Source of the DNA: Bosea sp. 685
GTDB lineage: Bacteria; Pseudomonadota; Alphaproteobacteria; Rhizobiales; Beijerinckiaceae
Assembly (NCBI RefSeq): GCF_031884435.1
Contig: NZ_CP134779.1
Span: 5,642,001-5,706,000, forward strand
Reading direction: 5' to 3'
Length of the DNA stretch: 64,000 bases
This document shows, piece after piece, positions 1 through 8,574 of the stretch. The notes under the pieces were generated by a model. The model searched no databases, had not been told where the DNA came from, and saw only the letters and a program-made list of their open reading frames with translations. Numbering within the stretch: position 1 is the first letter of the stretch; every line of letters begins with the position of its first letter. The translations under genes were made by a program, and so were the position numbers.

Positions 1-2
1 GC

Positions 3-341
3 AAGGTCGAGGGCGGCTATGCGGTCGCGCTCGCCCATGGCGCTGCATGGCAGGTGATGTCGTCGGCGCGGTTCTCGGCAGGGCAGCCGGTCATCGTCTC
101 CGTCCGGCCCGAACAGATGCTGCTGGCGAATGAGGCCTCCCCTGCGCGCTTTCCGGTCGCGCTCAAGCTCAGCCTGCCGATTGGCGGCGAGATGATCCAT
201 GACGTGACGGCTGTTGACGGCGCCTCGCTCAAGATCGCGCTGCCGCGCCGCCCGGGCATGGTCGCGAGCACGACTGCCAGCGCCTTCTGCGGGCTTGGCG
301 AGCATGCCCGGCCCGTCCTGTTTCCCGCCTCGCCCTCCTGA
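3..341 (+). CDS. ABC transporter ATP-binding protein, C-terminal part (TOBE domain)
   Basis: Only the 3' end is in the window; the reading frame is open from base 3 to the TGA at 339-341, so about 112 residues are visible. The phrase VSVRPEQMLL is the usual strand of the TOBE domain that follows the nucleotide-binding domain in PotA/MalK-type importer ATPases and helps regulation or substrate discrimination. Walker motifs lie upstream of the window. The next three genes are a binding protein and two PotB/PotC-type permeases in the same direction, so this is very likely the ATPase of a spermidine/putrescine/opine-type importer. The exact substrate cannot be read from this piece. Confidence 0.8.
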   Translation, partial: KVEGGYAVALAHGAAWQVMSSARFSAGQPVIVSVRPEQMLLANEASPARFPVALKLSLPIGGEMIHDVTAVDGASLKIALPRRPGMVASTTASAFCGLGEHARPVLFPASPS

Positions 342-386
342 AACGCCAACCCCGAACGCCAACCCCGGAACGCGGAGACCAAGCGC

Positions 387-1415
387 ATGACCGTCACCAC
401 ACGTCGCGAGTTTCTGGCCGGGGCCGCCGCGCTCGGCTTCGCCTCCGCCTTGCCCTTCCGCGCCAGCGCCGCCGGCAGCCTCACCGCCGCGATCTATCCC
501 GGCACCTGGGAGGAGGCCTATCGCGGCGTGCTGGCCCCGGCCTTGAAGAAGAGCGCCGATATCGATGTCGCCTTCGACTCGCTCTTCGCGGTCGACCAGG
601 TCGCCAAGGTGCGCGCGGCGCGTGGCGTGCCGCCCTTCGACTGCTTCGTGCTCGACCCCGGCCCGGCCGCCTCGGCCATGCAGGCCGGCCTGTTCGAGCC
701 GATCGACGCCAGCAAGCTCACCAACGCCGCCAAGGTCCCGGCCGGGCTGATCACCTCGCATGCGGTGACCTGCAACGCCCAGGTTGTCGGCATCGCCTAC
801 AACCCAAAGAAGTTCGCGACGCCGCCGAAGAGCTGGGCCGACCTGTTCAAATCACCTTATGTCGAGCGCCTCGGCCTGACCGGTTTCCAGACCACATTCG
901 GCACGGTCTCGATCATCGAGATGGCCAAGGTCTTCGGCGGCTCCGAGACCAATGTCGAGCCGGTCTTCGCCGAATTGAAGAAGGCGGTCGAGAAGGCTGC
1001 AGCCGTCGCCGCGCCGGCCGCGATGCCCGGCCTGTTCCAGCAGGGCCAGATCGACGTGATGTACACCAACACCAACACGGTCGCGATCCTCAAGGGGCGC
1101 GGCGTCAGCATCGAATTCGTCCAGCCCGAGACCGGCGCGATCACCTTCCAGACCACGCTGCACATCGTGAAGGGCGCCGACAACGTCGCCAGCGCCTATA
1201 AATACATGGATATGGCGATCTCGGCCGAGGTCCAAAGCGCGCTGCAGAAGCAGCCCTACAACATGATCCCGATCAACAAGGACGTGAAGCTGGTCGAGAC
1301 GCTCGACATCAAGTCGGTGGACGAGCTGACCAAGATGGTCACGCATGACTGGACCAAGATCAACCCGCTGCGCGCCGCCTGGATCGAACGCTTCAACAAG
1401 GAGATCACCAAGTAG
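387..1415 (+). CDS. ABC transporter substrate-binding protein (polyamine/opine type), Tat-exported
   Basis: A 342-residue periplasmic binding protein. The N-terminus has a twin-arginine signal: TTRREFLAGAAALGFASALP at residues 3-22, with cleavage likely after the ASAAG region. The body has the PotD-type fold signs: YPGTWEEAYRGVLAPAL near the start and a VAYNPKKF-like stretch (IAYNPKKF), with length typical of the family. The start ATG at 387 follows a GGAGA-like ribosome site. It is followed 3 bases later by the first permease, so it is in one operon with its importer. Ligand is unknown; the linked PuuE-like enzymes and FAD oxidase suggest an amine or ureide-like nitrogen compound (inference). 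Confidence 0.85.
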   Translation: MTVTTRREFLAGAAALGFASALPFRASAAGSLTAAIYPGTWEEAYRGVLAPALKKSADIDVAFDSLFAVDQVAKVRAARGVPPFDCFVLDPGPAASAMQAGLFEPIDASKLTNAAKVPAGLITSHAVTCNAQVVGIAYNPKKFATPPKSWADLFKSPYVERLGLTGFQTTFGTVSIIEMAKVFGGSETNVEPVFAELKKAVEKAAAVAAPAAMPGLFQQGQIDVMYTNTNTVAILKGRGVSIEFVQPETGAITFQTTLHIVKGADNVASAYKYMDMAISAEVQSALQKQPYNMIPINKDVKLVETLDIKSVDELTKMVTHDWTKINPLRAAWIERFNKEITK

Positions 1416-1417
1416 GG

Positions 1418-2284
1418 GTGGCAGCCATGGCTGGAGCGGCGATGGCAGGCGGCACAGGAGACAAGGTCGATTGGCGCCTCGCGGCGCCGCTCGGCCTGAC
1501 CTATCTCGCCTTCTTCGCCGCGCCTTTCGCGATCCTGCTCGGCATCAGCTTCTATGCCGATGCCGAGCAGACGCGGCTGGGCCTCGACAGCTGGGCCAAG
1601 TTCTATGGCGATGCCTTCTATCTGAAGGTGATCGTCGACACGCTGAAGCTCGGCGTCTTCGCGGTCACCGCGACGACCTTGCTCGCCTACCCGCTGGCGC
1701 TGCTGTTCCGGGCCGTGGGGCCACGCGCGCAGCGCGTCCTGATCTTCATCATCCTGATGCCGCTCCTGACCTCGGTCGTGATCCGCACCTTCGCCTGGAT
1801 CGTGATCCTGGCGCGCGAGGGCGTGGTCAACCAGACCCTGCTGGCTCTGGGCATCACTGCTGCTCCGCTCAACCTGCTGCAGACCGAGCTCGGCCTGGTG
1901 ATCGCCCTGACGCAGATCGAGATGCCCTTGATGCTGCTGCCCCTGCTCACCGTGATGAACCAGATGGACCAGAACCTGGTCGACGCCTCGCGCGCGCTCG
2001 GCGCCTCGAAATGGCGGACCTTCTTTCGCGTCATCCTGCCTTTGACCCTTCCGGGCTGGATCGCCGGCGCGACCCTGGTCTTCGCCTCGGCGACGACCGC
2101 CTTCATCTCGCAATCGGTGATCGGCGGAGCGCGGCTCGTCTACCTGCCGGCATTGATCTGGCAGCAATCCATGGTGGTCTATAACTGGCCCTTCGCCGCG
2201 GTTGCCTCGCTGACGCTGCTGTTCACCGTGCTTGCCGGCATCATGGCGCTGGGCTGGCTCGGCCGCTTCGCCAGGACGGGTTGA
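1418..2284 (+). CDS. ABC transporter permease (PotB-like)
   Basis: Inner-membrane permease of about 288 residues with six predicted membrane segments. The cytoplasmic EAA-type loop is visible as DASRALGASKWRTFFRVILP near residue 190, which docks on the ATPase. The frame opens with GTG at 1418, only 2 bases after the binding-protein stop; an ATG at 1427 is the alternative start. Its stop overlaps the next permease start (TTGA at 2281-2284), so translation is coupled. Family membership is clear; substrate is inferred only from the operon. Confidence 0.87.
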   Translation: MAAMAGAAMAGGTGDKVDWRLAAPLGLTYLAFFAAPFAILLGISFYADAEQTRLGLDSWAKFYGDAFYLKVIVDTLKLGVFAVTATTLLAYPLALLFRAVGPRAQRVLIFIILMPLLTSVVIRTFAWIVILAREGVVNQTLLALGITAAPLNLLQTELGLVIALTQIEMPLMLLPLLTVMNQMDQNLVDASRALGASKWRTFFRVILPLTLPGWIAGATLVFASATTAFISQSVIGGARLVYLPALIWQQSMVVYNWPFAAVASLTLLFTVLAGIMALGWLGRFARTG

Positions 2285-3114
2285 GGGCAAAGGCGATGCA
2301 GCGTTCGACCTTCAGCGACGTCACCTATGCATGGGCCATCGGCCTGCTCGCCGGCTTAGGCGTCCTGATCCTGATCGGGCCGGTCTTGATCGTGATCGCG
2401 ACCTCCTTCACCACCTCACAGACGCTGCGCTTCCCGCCGCCCGAGCTCTCGCTGCGCTGGTATCGCGACCTGTTCGATCCCGTGCGCTCTGCGCAGATCC
2501 ACAGCGCAGCGCTGAACAGCGTCTGGGTGGCGGGGCTAGCGACCATCATCGGGGCGGTGATGTCGGTGCTGGCGGCCCTGGCGATCACACGGGTGGCGCG
2601 GCCCTCGGCGCGCATCCTGGAAGCGAGCTTCCTCTCGCCCTTGATCCTGCCGACGCTCTCCTATGGGCTGGCGGCCTTGATGTTCTTCTCGGTCATCGGC
2701 ATCAGGCCCTCGCTCAACCTCCTGATCGCCGGCCATCTCGTGGTGATCGCGCCCTTCATCTTCCGCACCACGCTGGCGAGCCTGACGCAGCTCGACCCCG
2801 CCTTGCTGGAGGCCTCCGCCAATCTCGGCGCCAGCCGGTTCTACGGCTTCCGCCACATCACCTTGCCGCTGATCGCGCCGGGCATAGCGGCCGGCTGCTT
2901 CCTCGCCTTTATCTCCTCGATGGATAATGTGCCGGTTTCGCTCTTCCTGTCGAACGCGCGCACCGGCATGCTGCCGATCCGGATGTGGGGCATGATGGAA
3001 TCGACGCTGGACGTGCGCGTCGCCGCGATCGCCGGCGTGGTGATCCTGGCGACGCTGATCCTGATGATCGTGATGGACCGATTGACCGGGCTGACGAAAC
3101 GCATCAGCGGATGA
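2281..3114 (+). CDS. ABC transporter permease (PotC-like)
   Basis: Second membrane subunit of the importer, about 277 residues, with six hydrophobic segments. The ATPase-contact loop reads LLEASANLGASRFYGFRHIT near residue 180. The TTG at 2281 overlaps the preceding stop by 4 bases; an in-frame ATG at 2296 (MQRSTFSD) is an equally good start. PotB- and PotC-like subunits form a heterodimer in this family. The next gene, a PuuE-like deacetylase, begins 16 bases downstream in the same direction, so uptake and breakdown are probably co-expressed. Confidence 0.87.
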   Translation: MRAKAMQRSTFSDVTYAWAIGLLAGLGVLILIGPVLIVIATSFTTSQTLRFPPPELSLRWYRDLFDPVRSAQIHSAALNSVWVAGLATIIGAVMSVLAALAITRVARPSARILEASFLSPLILPTLSYGLAALMFFSVIGIRPSLNLLIAGHLVVIAPFIFRTTLASLTQLDPALLEASANLGASRFYGFRHITLPLIAPGIAAGCFLAFISSMDNVPVSLFLSNARTGMLPIRMWGMMESTLDVRVAAIAGVVILATLILMIVMDRLTGLTKRISG

Positions 3115-3130
3115 CGAGTGGAGACTGGCC

Positions 3131-4045
3131 TTGACCTATGACCGCGACCTGATCGGCTACGGCGCCAACCCTCCCGACCCCAAATGGCCGGGCGGCGCGC
3201 GCATCGCCATCAACTTCGTGATGAATTACGAGGAAGGCTCGGAGCCCTCGATGCAGGATGGCGAGGGCTATACCGAGACGGCGCTCACCGAATCGAGCAG
3301 TCTCAGCATGGCGGTCAAGGGCCGCGATCTCGCCGGCGAAGGCATGTTCGCCTATGGCAGCCGCGTCGGCTTCTGGCGCTTGATGCGGCTCTTCCAGGAG
3401 CGCGGCCTGCCTTTGACCGTGTTCGGCTGCGCACTCGCGATCGAGCGCAACCCGGAGGCTGCAGCCGCGATCCGGAGCTCGGGCTTCGACGTCTGCTGCC
3501 ATGGCTGGCGTTGGATCAAGCATTATGAACTCAGCGAGGAGGAGGAGCGCGAGCATATCGCCAAGGCGATCGCCTCGCTCGAAGCCACGATCGGCGAGCG
3601 CCCGCTCGGCTGGTATTGCCGCTATGGGCCGAGCGTGAACACGCGCAGGCTCGTGGTCGAGGACGGCGGCTTCCTCTACGATTCCGACGCCTATGACGAT
3701 GAATTGCCCTATTGGAAGGTCGTCGACCGCAAGCCGCATCTCGTCGTGCCCTATTCGCTCGCCAATAATGACGGCAAGTTTGGCTCGGGCTACTTCGCGA
3801 CCTCGTCCGACTATTTCGACTGGCACAAGGACGCCTTCGACATGCTCTATGCCGAAGGCGCGACGCAGCCCAAGATGATGTCGGTGGGCCTGCATATGCG
3901 CCTGATCGGCCATCCCGCTCGGGCGGCGGGGCTCGCGCGCTTCCTCGACTATGTCCAGGGCCATGAAGACGTCTGGATCACCGGCCGTCTCGACATTGCC
4001 AAGCATTGGGTGAAGACGCATCCCTTTGCCGGCACCCTCGCCTGA
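3131..4045 (+). CDS. PuuE-family polysaccharide deacetylase-like hydrolase (allantoinase-type)
   Basis: A 304-residue cytoplasmic protein. The opening DRDLIGYGANPPDPKWPGGA and the NYEEGSE, YGSRVGFWRL, NTRRLVVEDGGFLYDSD and GLHMRLIGHPAR stretches match the cofactor-independent allantoinase PuuE family within the NodB-homology (carbohydrate esterase 4) fold. Length is normal for PuuE. The start is a TTG at 3131 (MTYDRDL); no better ATG is present. It is in the importer operon, so it probably acts on the imported compound, perhaps opening a cyclic amide or removing an acyl group. Whether it is a true allantoinase is uncertain: no other ureide-pathway gene is visible. Confidence 0.78.
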   Translation: MTYDRDLIGYGANPPDPKWPGGARIAINFVMNYEEGSEPSMQDGEGYTETALTESSSLSMAVKGRDLAGEGMFAYGSRVGFWRLMRLFQERGLPLTVFGCALAIERNPEAAAAIRSSGFDVCCHGWRWIKHYELSEEEEREHIAKAIASLEATIGERPLGWYCRYGPSVNTRRLVVEDGGFLYDSDAYDDELPYWKVVDRKPHLVVPYSLANNDGKFGSGYFATSSDYFDWHKDAFDMLYAEGATQPKMMSVGLHMRLIGHPARAAGLARFLDYVQGHEDVWITGRLDIAKHWVKTHPFAGTLA

Positions 4046-4056
4046 AGGAACCTATC

Positions 4057-4905
4057 TTGGCCTCGCATGATCTGATCGTCGCGCTCGGCGACACGCATTA
4101 CCGCGTCGAACGGCCCTTCGGCTCCTGGCCGCAGAACACCGGCTTCGTCACCGATGTCACGGTCGATTCCCGCGGCCATATCTTCGTGATGCTGCGGCAC
4201 GACCCGCTGGTGCACCCCAACGATCCCCGGGTGATCGAACTCGCGCCCGACGGGACCTATCTCGGCGGCTGGGGCGGCGATCTGATCGCGGATTCCCATA
4301 TGCTGACGGCCGATGCCACTGGGCGCATCCTCTGCGTCGATCGCGACATGCATGAGATCATCATCTGCTCGGCCAAGGGCGAGCGGATCAGCGGGCTCGG
4401 CCAACGCGGCCAGCCGCTCGCGCCCTTCAACCACCCGACCGACATCCATGTCTCGGCCTGGGGCGAGATCTATGTCGCGGACGGCTATGCGGCGAGCCGG
4501 GTGCATCGCTTCTCCGCCTATGGCGTTCATATCCAGAGCTGGGGCGAGCATGGCGACGGCGACGGCCAGTTCGGCTGGCCGCACGCGATCTGGACGCATG
4601 CCGATGGTCGCGTGCTGGTCGTCGACCGGACGCATGACCGCGTCCAGATCTTCGACCGCAACGGCAACCATCTCGGAAACTGGACCCATTTCCGCGACCC
4701 CGTGGCGATCTGGGGTGACGCGGACGGCAATAGCTATGTGACCGATACCCAGCCGACGCTTCAGAAGATCGGCCCCAAGGGCGAGAAGCTCGGCCGCTGC
4801 CGCCCGTTCCTGAACGGCGCGCATGGCATCTTCGGCACGCCCGAGGGCGATATCCTGCTCGCCGAGAGCAGCCCCAGCCGGCTCACGCGGCTGCGTCGGC
4901 TTTGA
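4057..4905 (+). CDS. NHL-repeat beta-propeller protein (peptidyl-amidating-lyase-like)
   Basis: About 282 residues made of NHL-type blades: repeated FNHPTDIHVSAWGEIYVADG and FGWPHAIWTHADGRVLVVDR units separated by roughly 45-50 residues, the pattern of a six-bladed propeller. The family includes peptidylglycine alpha-amidating lyase-like proteins, but I cannot confirm the catalytic Zn/His set. No signal peptide is seen. I chose the TTG at 4057 because a GAAGGA ribosome site lies 8 bases upstream; the longer frame starting at 4006 would overlap the deacetylase by 40 bases. It is the last gene of the operon, so a role linked to the imported nitrogen compound is likely but unproven. Confidence 0.7.
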   Translation: MASHDLIVALGDTHYRVERPFGSWPQNTGFVTDVTVDSRGHIFVMLRHDPLVHPNDPRVIELAPDGTYLGGWGGDLIADSHMLTADATGRILCVDRDMHEIIICSAKGERISGLGQRGQPLAPFNHPTDIHVSAWGEIYVADGYAASRVHRFSAYGVHIQSWGEHGDGDGQFGWPHAIWTHADGRVLVVDRTHDRVQIFDRNGNHLGNWTHFRDPVAIWGDADGNSYVTDTQPTLQKIGPKGEKLGRCRPFLNGAHGIFGTPEGDILLAESSPSRLTRLRRL

Positions 4906-4972
4906 CGAAACGATCCAACCGGATCGGAAACCGCTCTTGAACGTGTAGTGCGGAGGATCGGGCCTCGCGTGA

Positions 4973-5884
4973 TCAGCGTGGCGGCGGAGGCACCGCCGCG
5001 CTGAAAGCGTGAGCAATCTCCGCGCGGGTCGCGATCCAGAGCTTCTCCTGCCGCCCGGCCAGCAGGCGCAGGATGTCGCGGAAGGCGGCGAAGCGCGCCG
5101 GACGCCCGACGATGCGCAAGTGGAAGCCGATATTCAAAAGCCGCGGCAGGCCGCACGCCGCCTCATCCTCCAGAACGCCGAGCGCATCCTCGACATAGTC
5201 GACCATCTCGCGGGCGCGGACGAAGCCATTGGGGTGGAAGAACTTCATGTCGTTGCTGTCGAGCGCATAGGGCACGACCAGCAAGGGGCCGCTCGCCGGC
5301 GAGCGATCCCAGTAAGGCAGATCGTCATCGAAGCCGTTCGAGGTGTAGAGGAAGCCGCGCTGCGCCAGCAATTCGCGCGTCCACGGGCTTTCGCCGCCCC
5401 TGCAGAAGAAGCCCAGCGGCCGCTGCCCGGTCGCGGTCATGATCGCTTCGACGCAGCGCTCGATATCTGCCGCCTCGCGTTCGGGATCGTCGTAATCGGC
5501 ATGCGGCCGCCAGCGCCAGCCATGGATGGCGGGTTCATGGCCGCGCGCGACGATCGTCCTCGCCAGCCCCGGCAGGCGCTCGACCGCGCGACCGCAGAAC
5601 AGGAAGGTCGACCGGATCGCGCTTTCGTCCAGCGCAGCGAGCATGCGCCAAAGCCCGGCGCGCGTGCCGTAGCCGAAGATCTGCTCCTGACCCTGGTCGC
5701 GCTTGCCGGGCGGCACCACGCTGGTCACCTCGCCCATGGTCTCCGAGCGCGCATCGCCGTCACCAACCTGGAGCTCGGCGCCTTCCTCGAAATTGACCAC
5801 GACGGAGACGGCCAATCGCGCGCCGTTGGGCCAGGTGAAATCAGGCCAGGTACCGCCATAGCCGAGGAGATCGCGTTCACTCAT
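4973..5884 (-). CDS. Second PuuE-family deacetylase-like hydrolase
   Basis: About 303 residues, paralogous to the gene at 3131. Shared landmarks in order: RDLLGYGGTWPDFTWPNGAR, VVNFEEGAEL, FGYGTRAGLWRML, IHGWRW, FFCRGGESPWTRELL, GFLYTSNGFDDDLPYWDRSP, NIGFHLRIVGRPAR. The start is taken as the ATG at 5884 (MSERDLLGYG), which aligns with the family N-terminus; the frame is open 12 codons further. It is transcribed toward the first cluster (convergent), and its upstream neighbour on the same strand is the FAD oxidase. Two divergent PuuE-like enzymes in one locus suggest successive or parallel hydrolysis of related substrates (inference). Confidence 0.75.
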   Translation of the reverse strand: MSERDLLGYGGTWPDFTWPNGARLAVSVVVNFEEGAELQVGDGDARSETMGEVTSVVPPGKRDQGQEQIFGYGTRAGLWRMLAALDESAIRSTFLFCGRAVERLPGLARTIVARGHEPAIHGWRWRPHADYDDPEREAADIERCVEAIMTATGQRPLGFFCRGGESPWTRELLAQRGFLYTSNGFDDDLPYWDRSPASGPLLVVPYALDSNDMKFFHPNGFVRAREMVDYVEDALGVLEDEAACGLPRLLNIGFHLRIVGRPARFAAFRDILRLLAGRQEKLWIATRAEIAHAFSAAVPPPPR

Positions 5885-5968
5885 GACAGCGAGCCTAGCG
5901 GCGACCGGCGCCGCGGCCAATCGCGCGCAATGCGTTTTCGCCCGCCATCATGATTGCGCGGCAATAGC

Positions 5969-7297
5969 TCAGATCTCGGCCGCATCCAGCCGCCGATAGA
6001 GCGGCAGCGCGAGCGGCGCGATCCGGCGCACGATGCTGCGGAAGGGCTGCGGCCTTGGCTCCGACAGGGGCAGGCCCAGCGTCTCGATCGCGACGCCCTG
6101 CGTCGCCCGGGCGAGCTCGCGCCCAAGCGAAACGGACAAGGCCACCGCCCGGCCGTTGCAGCCGACCCAGCCGAAGCCGTCCGGCCCCAGACGATGGATG
6201 CGCGGAAAGCCCGGCACCTGCGGCGTCAACAGATTGTCCGGGGTCATGCCGACATAGCCCGACCAGACATAATCGAATTCGACATCGCCGAGCTGCGGCC
6301 AGAGACGCTTCAGGCGCTCCGCCACAGCCGGACGCAGATTGGCGCCGCCTGCTCCGGGGAAGACCGCGGCGCCACCGGTGACCAGGCGATTGCGGGCGTC
6401 CCAGCGCGCGAAATAGAGCTCGCGATGGGTATCCGACATGGCCTGCCGGCCTGGGATGACGGTCTTGGCGATGTTGTCGCTGAGCGGCTTGGTCGCCATC
6501 TGCCAGGACAGAACGGGGATGACCTCATTGGCGATCCCGGGCGCGAGGCCTGACTCGCATTCGCCGGTATAGGCGTTCGTCGCCAGCACCAGCGCGCGCG
6601 CCGTGACGGAGCCCCGCGCCGTCTTCACGCACCAGCGGCCGTTCTCATGCGCCATCGCTGTCGCGGGCGCGCGGGCATGGATGACCGCGCCGAGCTTCAG
6701 CGCGACCTCGGCGAGGCCACGGGTGAGCGCGAGCGGGTTGATATGGCCGCCGGTCGGGTTCCAGAAGCCGCCGAACCAGGCCTGCGAGCCCAGCATCTCG
6801 GCAGTCGCGGCGCGATCCAGAAGCGCGACCGGCGCTCCGATCGCCGACCACTCCCTGACCCGTTTCTCGGCGAGCTTGAACCGGCCGGGCGAATGCACCG
6901 GCTGGACCCAGCCGGCCTGCTCGGCCTCGGCCGGGATGTCGTATTTGCCGATGAGGTCGAACAGATACTGGGCACTGTCGCGCAGCACCGCGTTGAAGCG
7001 CTCACCGGCTGCGCCATGGCGTTTGACCATGGCGGACGGGTCATGGCCGGCAAGCGTCGGGATGACCTGGCCGTTATTGCGCCCCGAGGCGCCCCAGCCG
7101 GGCTCGGCGGCCTCCAGAACTGTGACGCTGACCCCGCTCTCGCGCAGATGGATCGCGGTCGAAAGGCCGGTGAAGCCGGCTCCGATCACCACGACGTCAG
7201 TGGTGACATCCCCTTCCAGCGCAGCGAGGATCGGGCCGGGCTGGGCGGTCGCGGCCCAAAGCGAGGGCGGCCAGGTGACGGAAGCGGAGGCTGTCAT
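5969..7297 (-). CDS. FAD-dependent amine/amino-acid oxidoreductase (DadA/PuuB-like)
   Basis: About 442 residues, DAO superfamily. The FAD-binding Rossmann motif VVVIGAGFTGLSTAIHL lies near residue 35, followed by the LEAAEPGWGASGRNNGQVIP segment typical of glycine-oxidase, gamma-glutamylputrescine-oxidase and sarcosine-oxidase relatives. The C-terminal YVWSGYVGMTPDNLLTPQVP and GFGWVGCNGRAVALS stretches complete the FAD site. ATG at 7297 (MTASASVTWPP) is preferred; the frame is open to 7417 but the added residues look unstructured. It lies just upstream of the second PuuE-like gene (85 bp). It likely oxidises an amine or amino-acid product of the cluster. Confidence 0.82.
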   Translation of the reverse strand: MTASASVTWPPSLWAATAQPGPILAALEGDVTTDVVVIGAGFTGLSTAIHLRESGVSVTVLEAAEPGWGASGRNNGQVIPTLAGHDPSAMVKRHGAAGERFNAVLRDSAQYLFDLIGKYDIPAEAEQAGWVQPVHSPGRFKLAEKRVREWSAIGAPVALLDRAATAEMLGSQAWFGGFWNPTGGHINPLALTRGLAEVALKLGAVIHARAPATAMAHENGRWCVKTARGSVTARALVLATNAYTGECESGLAPGIANEVIPVLSWQMATKPLSDNIAKTVIPGRQAMSDTHRELYFARWDARNRLVTGGAAVFPGAGGANLRPAVAERLKRLWPQLGDVEFDYVWSGYVGMTPDNLLTPQVPGFPRIHRLGPDGFGWVGCNGRAVALSVSLGRELARATQGVAIETLGLPLSEPRPQPFRSIVRRIAPLALPLYRRLDAAEI

Positions 7298-7627
7298 GGG
7301 GTGGGTCTCGTCAGGCGAAGACGAAGGCGCAAGTGTGGTGCGCTTTCTGGGGAAGAGCGCCATCCTCGCCTCGCTTTGTCCCTGCCGCAAGTCGGCGCCT
7401 TCCCCCAAGGCGGCCAAGACGAGATGTATTTGCTATAAATCAACCGGAAAAGAGAATTAACCCATCATTCTTTTGCGTTTTCTTTCCTCCTGTTGAAAGT
7501 TTCATCTTCGAAACGCTATGTGTGCGGCGCAGCGCGATCTGCCGGAAACGCTTTGGCGCGCCGGTTGCGCGGCCGGGCCCGTTCGGCTGAACTCGGCGCC
7601 TGTTGGCTTTGGATTCAAGGGGGCGTC

Positions 7628-8479
7628 ATGCCACTCAAGCATGTTCTCGGTATCGACCACGTCATGGTTACGGTGCGCGATCTCGACGCGTCGGCCGCCG
7701 CCTGGAAGCGCCTGGGGTTCACGGTCTCGCCGCGCGGCACGCATTCGCCGCATCTCGGCTCCGGCAACTACACGATCATGTTCGGTGAGGATTATATCGA
7801 GCTGCTCGGCATTCTCACCGAGACCGAGCACAACAAGCCGATGCGCGATTTCCTTAGGACCCGCGAGGGTGTGGAGCGCGTGGCCTTCACGACCGACGAT
7901 GCCGCTGCCGGCGTCGCCGAACTGCAGGCGCGCGGTATCGCCGCGGACGGGCCGGTGCATTTCGGCAGACCGGTCGAACTGCCCGGCGGACGCGTCGGCG
8001 AGGCCAAATTCAACGTCTTTCGCTGGCCGCTGGACGAGAATCCGGGCGGCCTGCGGATTTTCGCCTGCCAGCACCTGACGCGCGAGACGGTCTGGGTCCC
8101 GGAATGGCAGAGCCACGCCAATGGCGCGACCCGCATCCGGCGAGTTGACGTTCTCACCGCCGATCCCAAGGCGGCAGCCGCGCATCTGAGCCGGCTCATC
8201 GACGAGCCCGCCTCCGAAGTCGAGGGCGGCTGGCAAGTGCCCACCGGCGGCAAACGCGCCGATGTGCTCTTCTCCGAGGCTGCCGCATTCGCCCGGCGCT
8301 ACCCGCAGGCGGCGCGCACTGGGGCCCCGCCCGAGGGGCTGGCTTCGGTGGTGCTGGAAAGCGTCGATATCGAGCTTACCAAGGCAGCGCTCGGCGCAGA
8401 GGCGCTCGCCCATGACGGCGCCGTCAGCGTGCCGGCGAGCGCCGCCAACGGCATCATCGTGAGCTTCGTACCACAGTAG
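7628..8479 (+). CDS. VOC-superfamily protein (glyoxalase-like domain)
   Basis: About 283 residues. The N-terminal half begins GIDHVMVTVRDLDASAAAWK, the classic first strand and helix of vicinal-oxygen-chelate proteins, with IDHV giving the metal-ligand histidine; GNYTIMFGEDYIELLGIL supplies the acidic ligand region. The C-terminal half is a weaker repeat. I chose ATG at 7628 because the fold starts there; the open frame upstream to 7493 is low quality. The next gene, 95 bp downstream in the same direction, is a peptide-type ABC binding protein, so this may act on the imported substrate. The reaction is unknown; glyoxalase, dioxygenase and resistance proteins all share this fold. Confidence 0.7.
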   Translation: MPLKHVLGIDHVMVTVRDLDASAAAWKRLGFTVSPRGTHSPHLGSGNYTIMFGEDYIELLGILTETEHNKPMRDFLRTREGVERVAFTTDDAAAGVAELQARGIAADGPVHFGRPVELPGGRVGEAKFNVFRWPLDENPGGLRIFACQHLTRETVWVPEWQSHANGATRIRRVDVLTADPKAAAAHLSRLIDEPASEVEGGWQVPTGGKRADVLFSEAAAFARRYPQAARTGAPPEGLASVVLESVDIELTKAALGAEALAHDGAVSVPASAANGIIVSFVPQ

Positions 8480-8574
8480 AGCGCGCCTTCTTTTTGGGCG
8501 GCGCCGTGGTTGACGGGCGCTGCCATGGCTCGCATCGTTTCCCTTACGTGATCGCAGGACCAAGGATTTCCGTC

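Noticed and set aside
852..1346. Long open frame on the minus strand inside the binding-protein gene
   Set aside because: Arg/Asp/Leu/Gly-rich composition typical of a shadow frame in GC-rich DNA, and it lies fully within a well-supported gene.
1256..2290. 344-codon minus-strand frame across the binding protein and permease
   Set aside because: Gln/Arg/Asp-rich, no domain, antisense to two clear genes.
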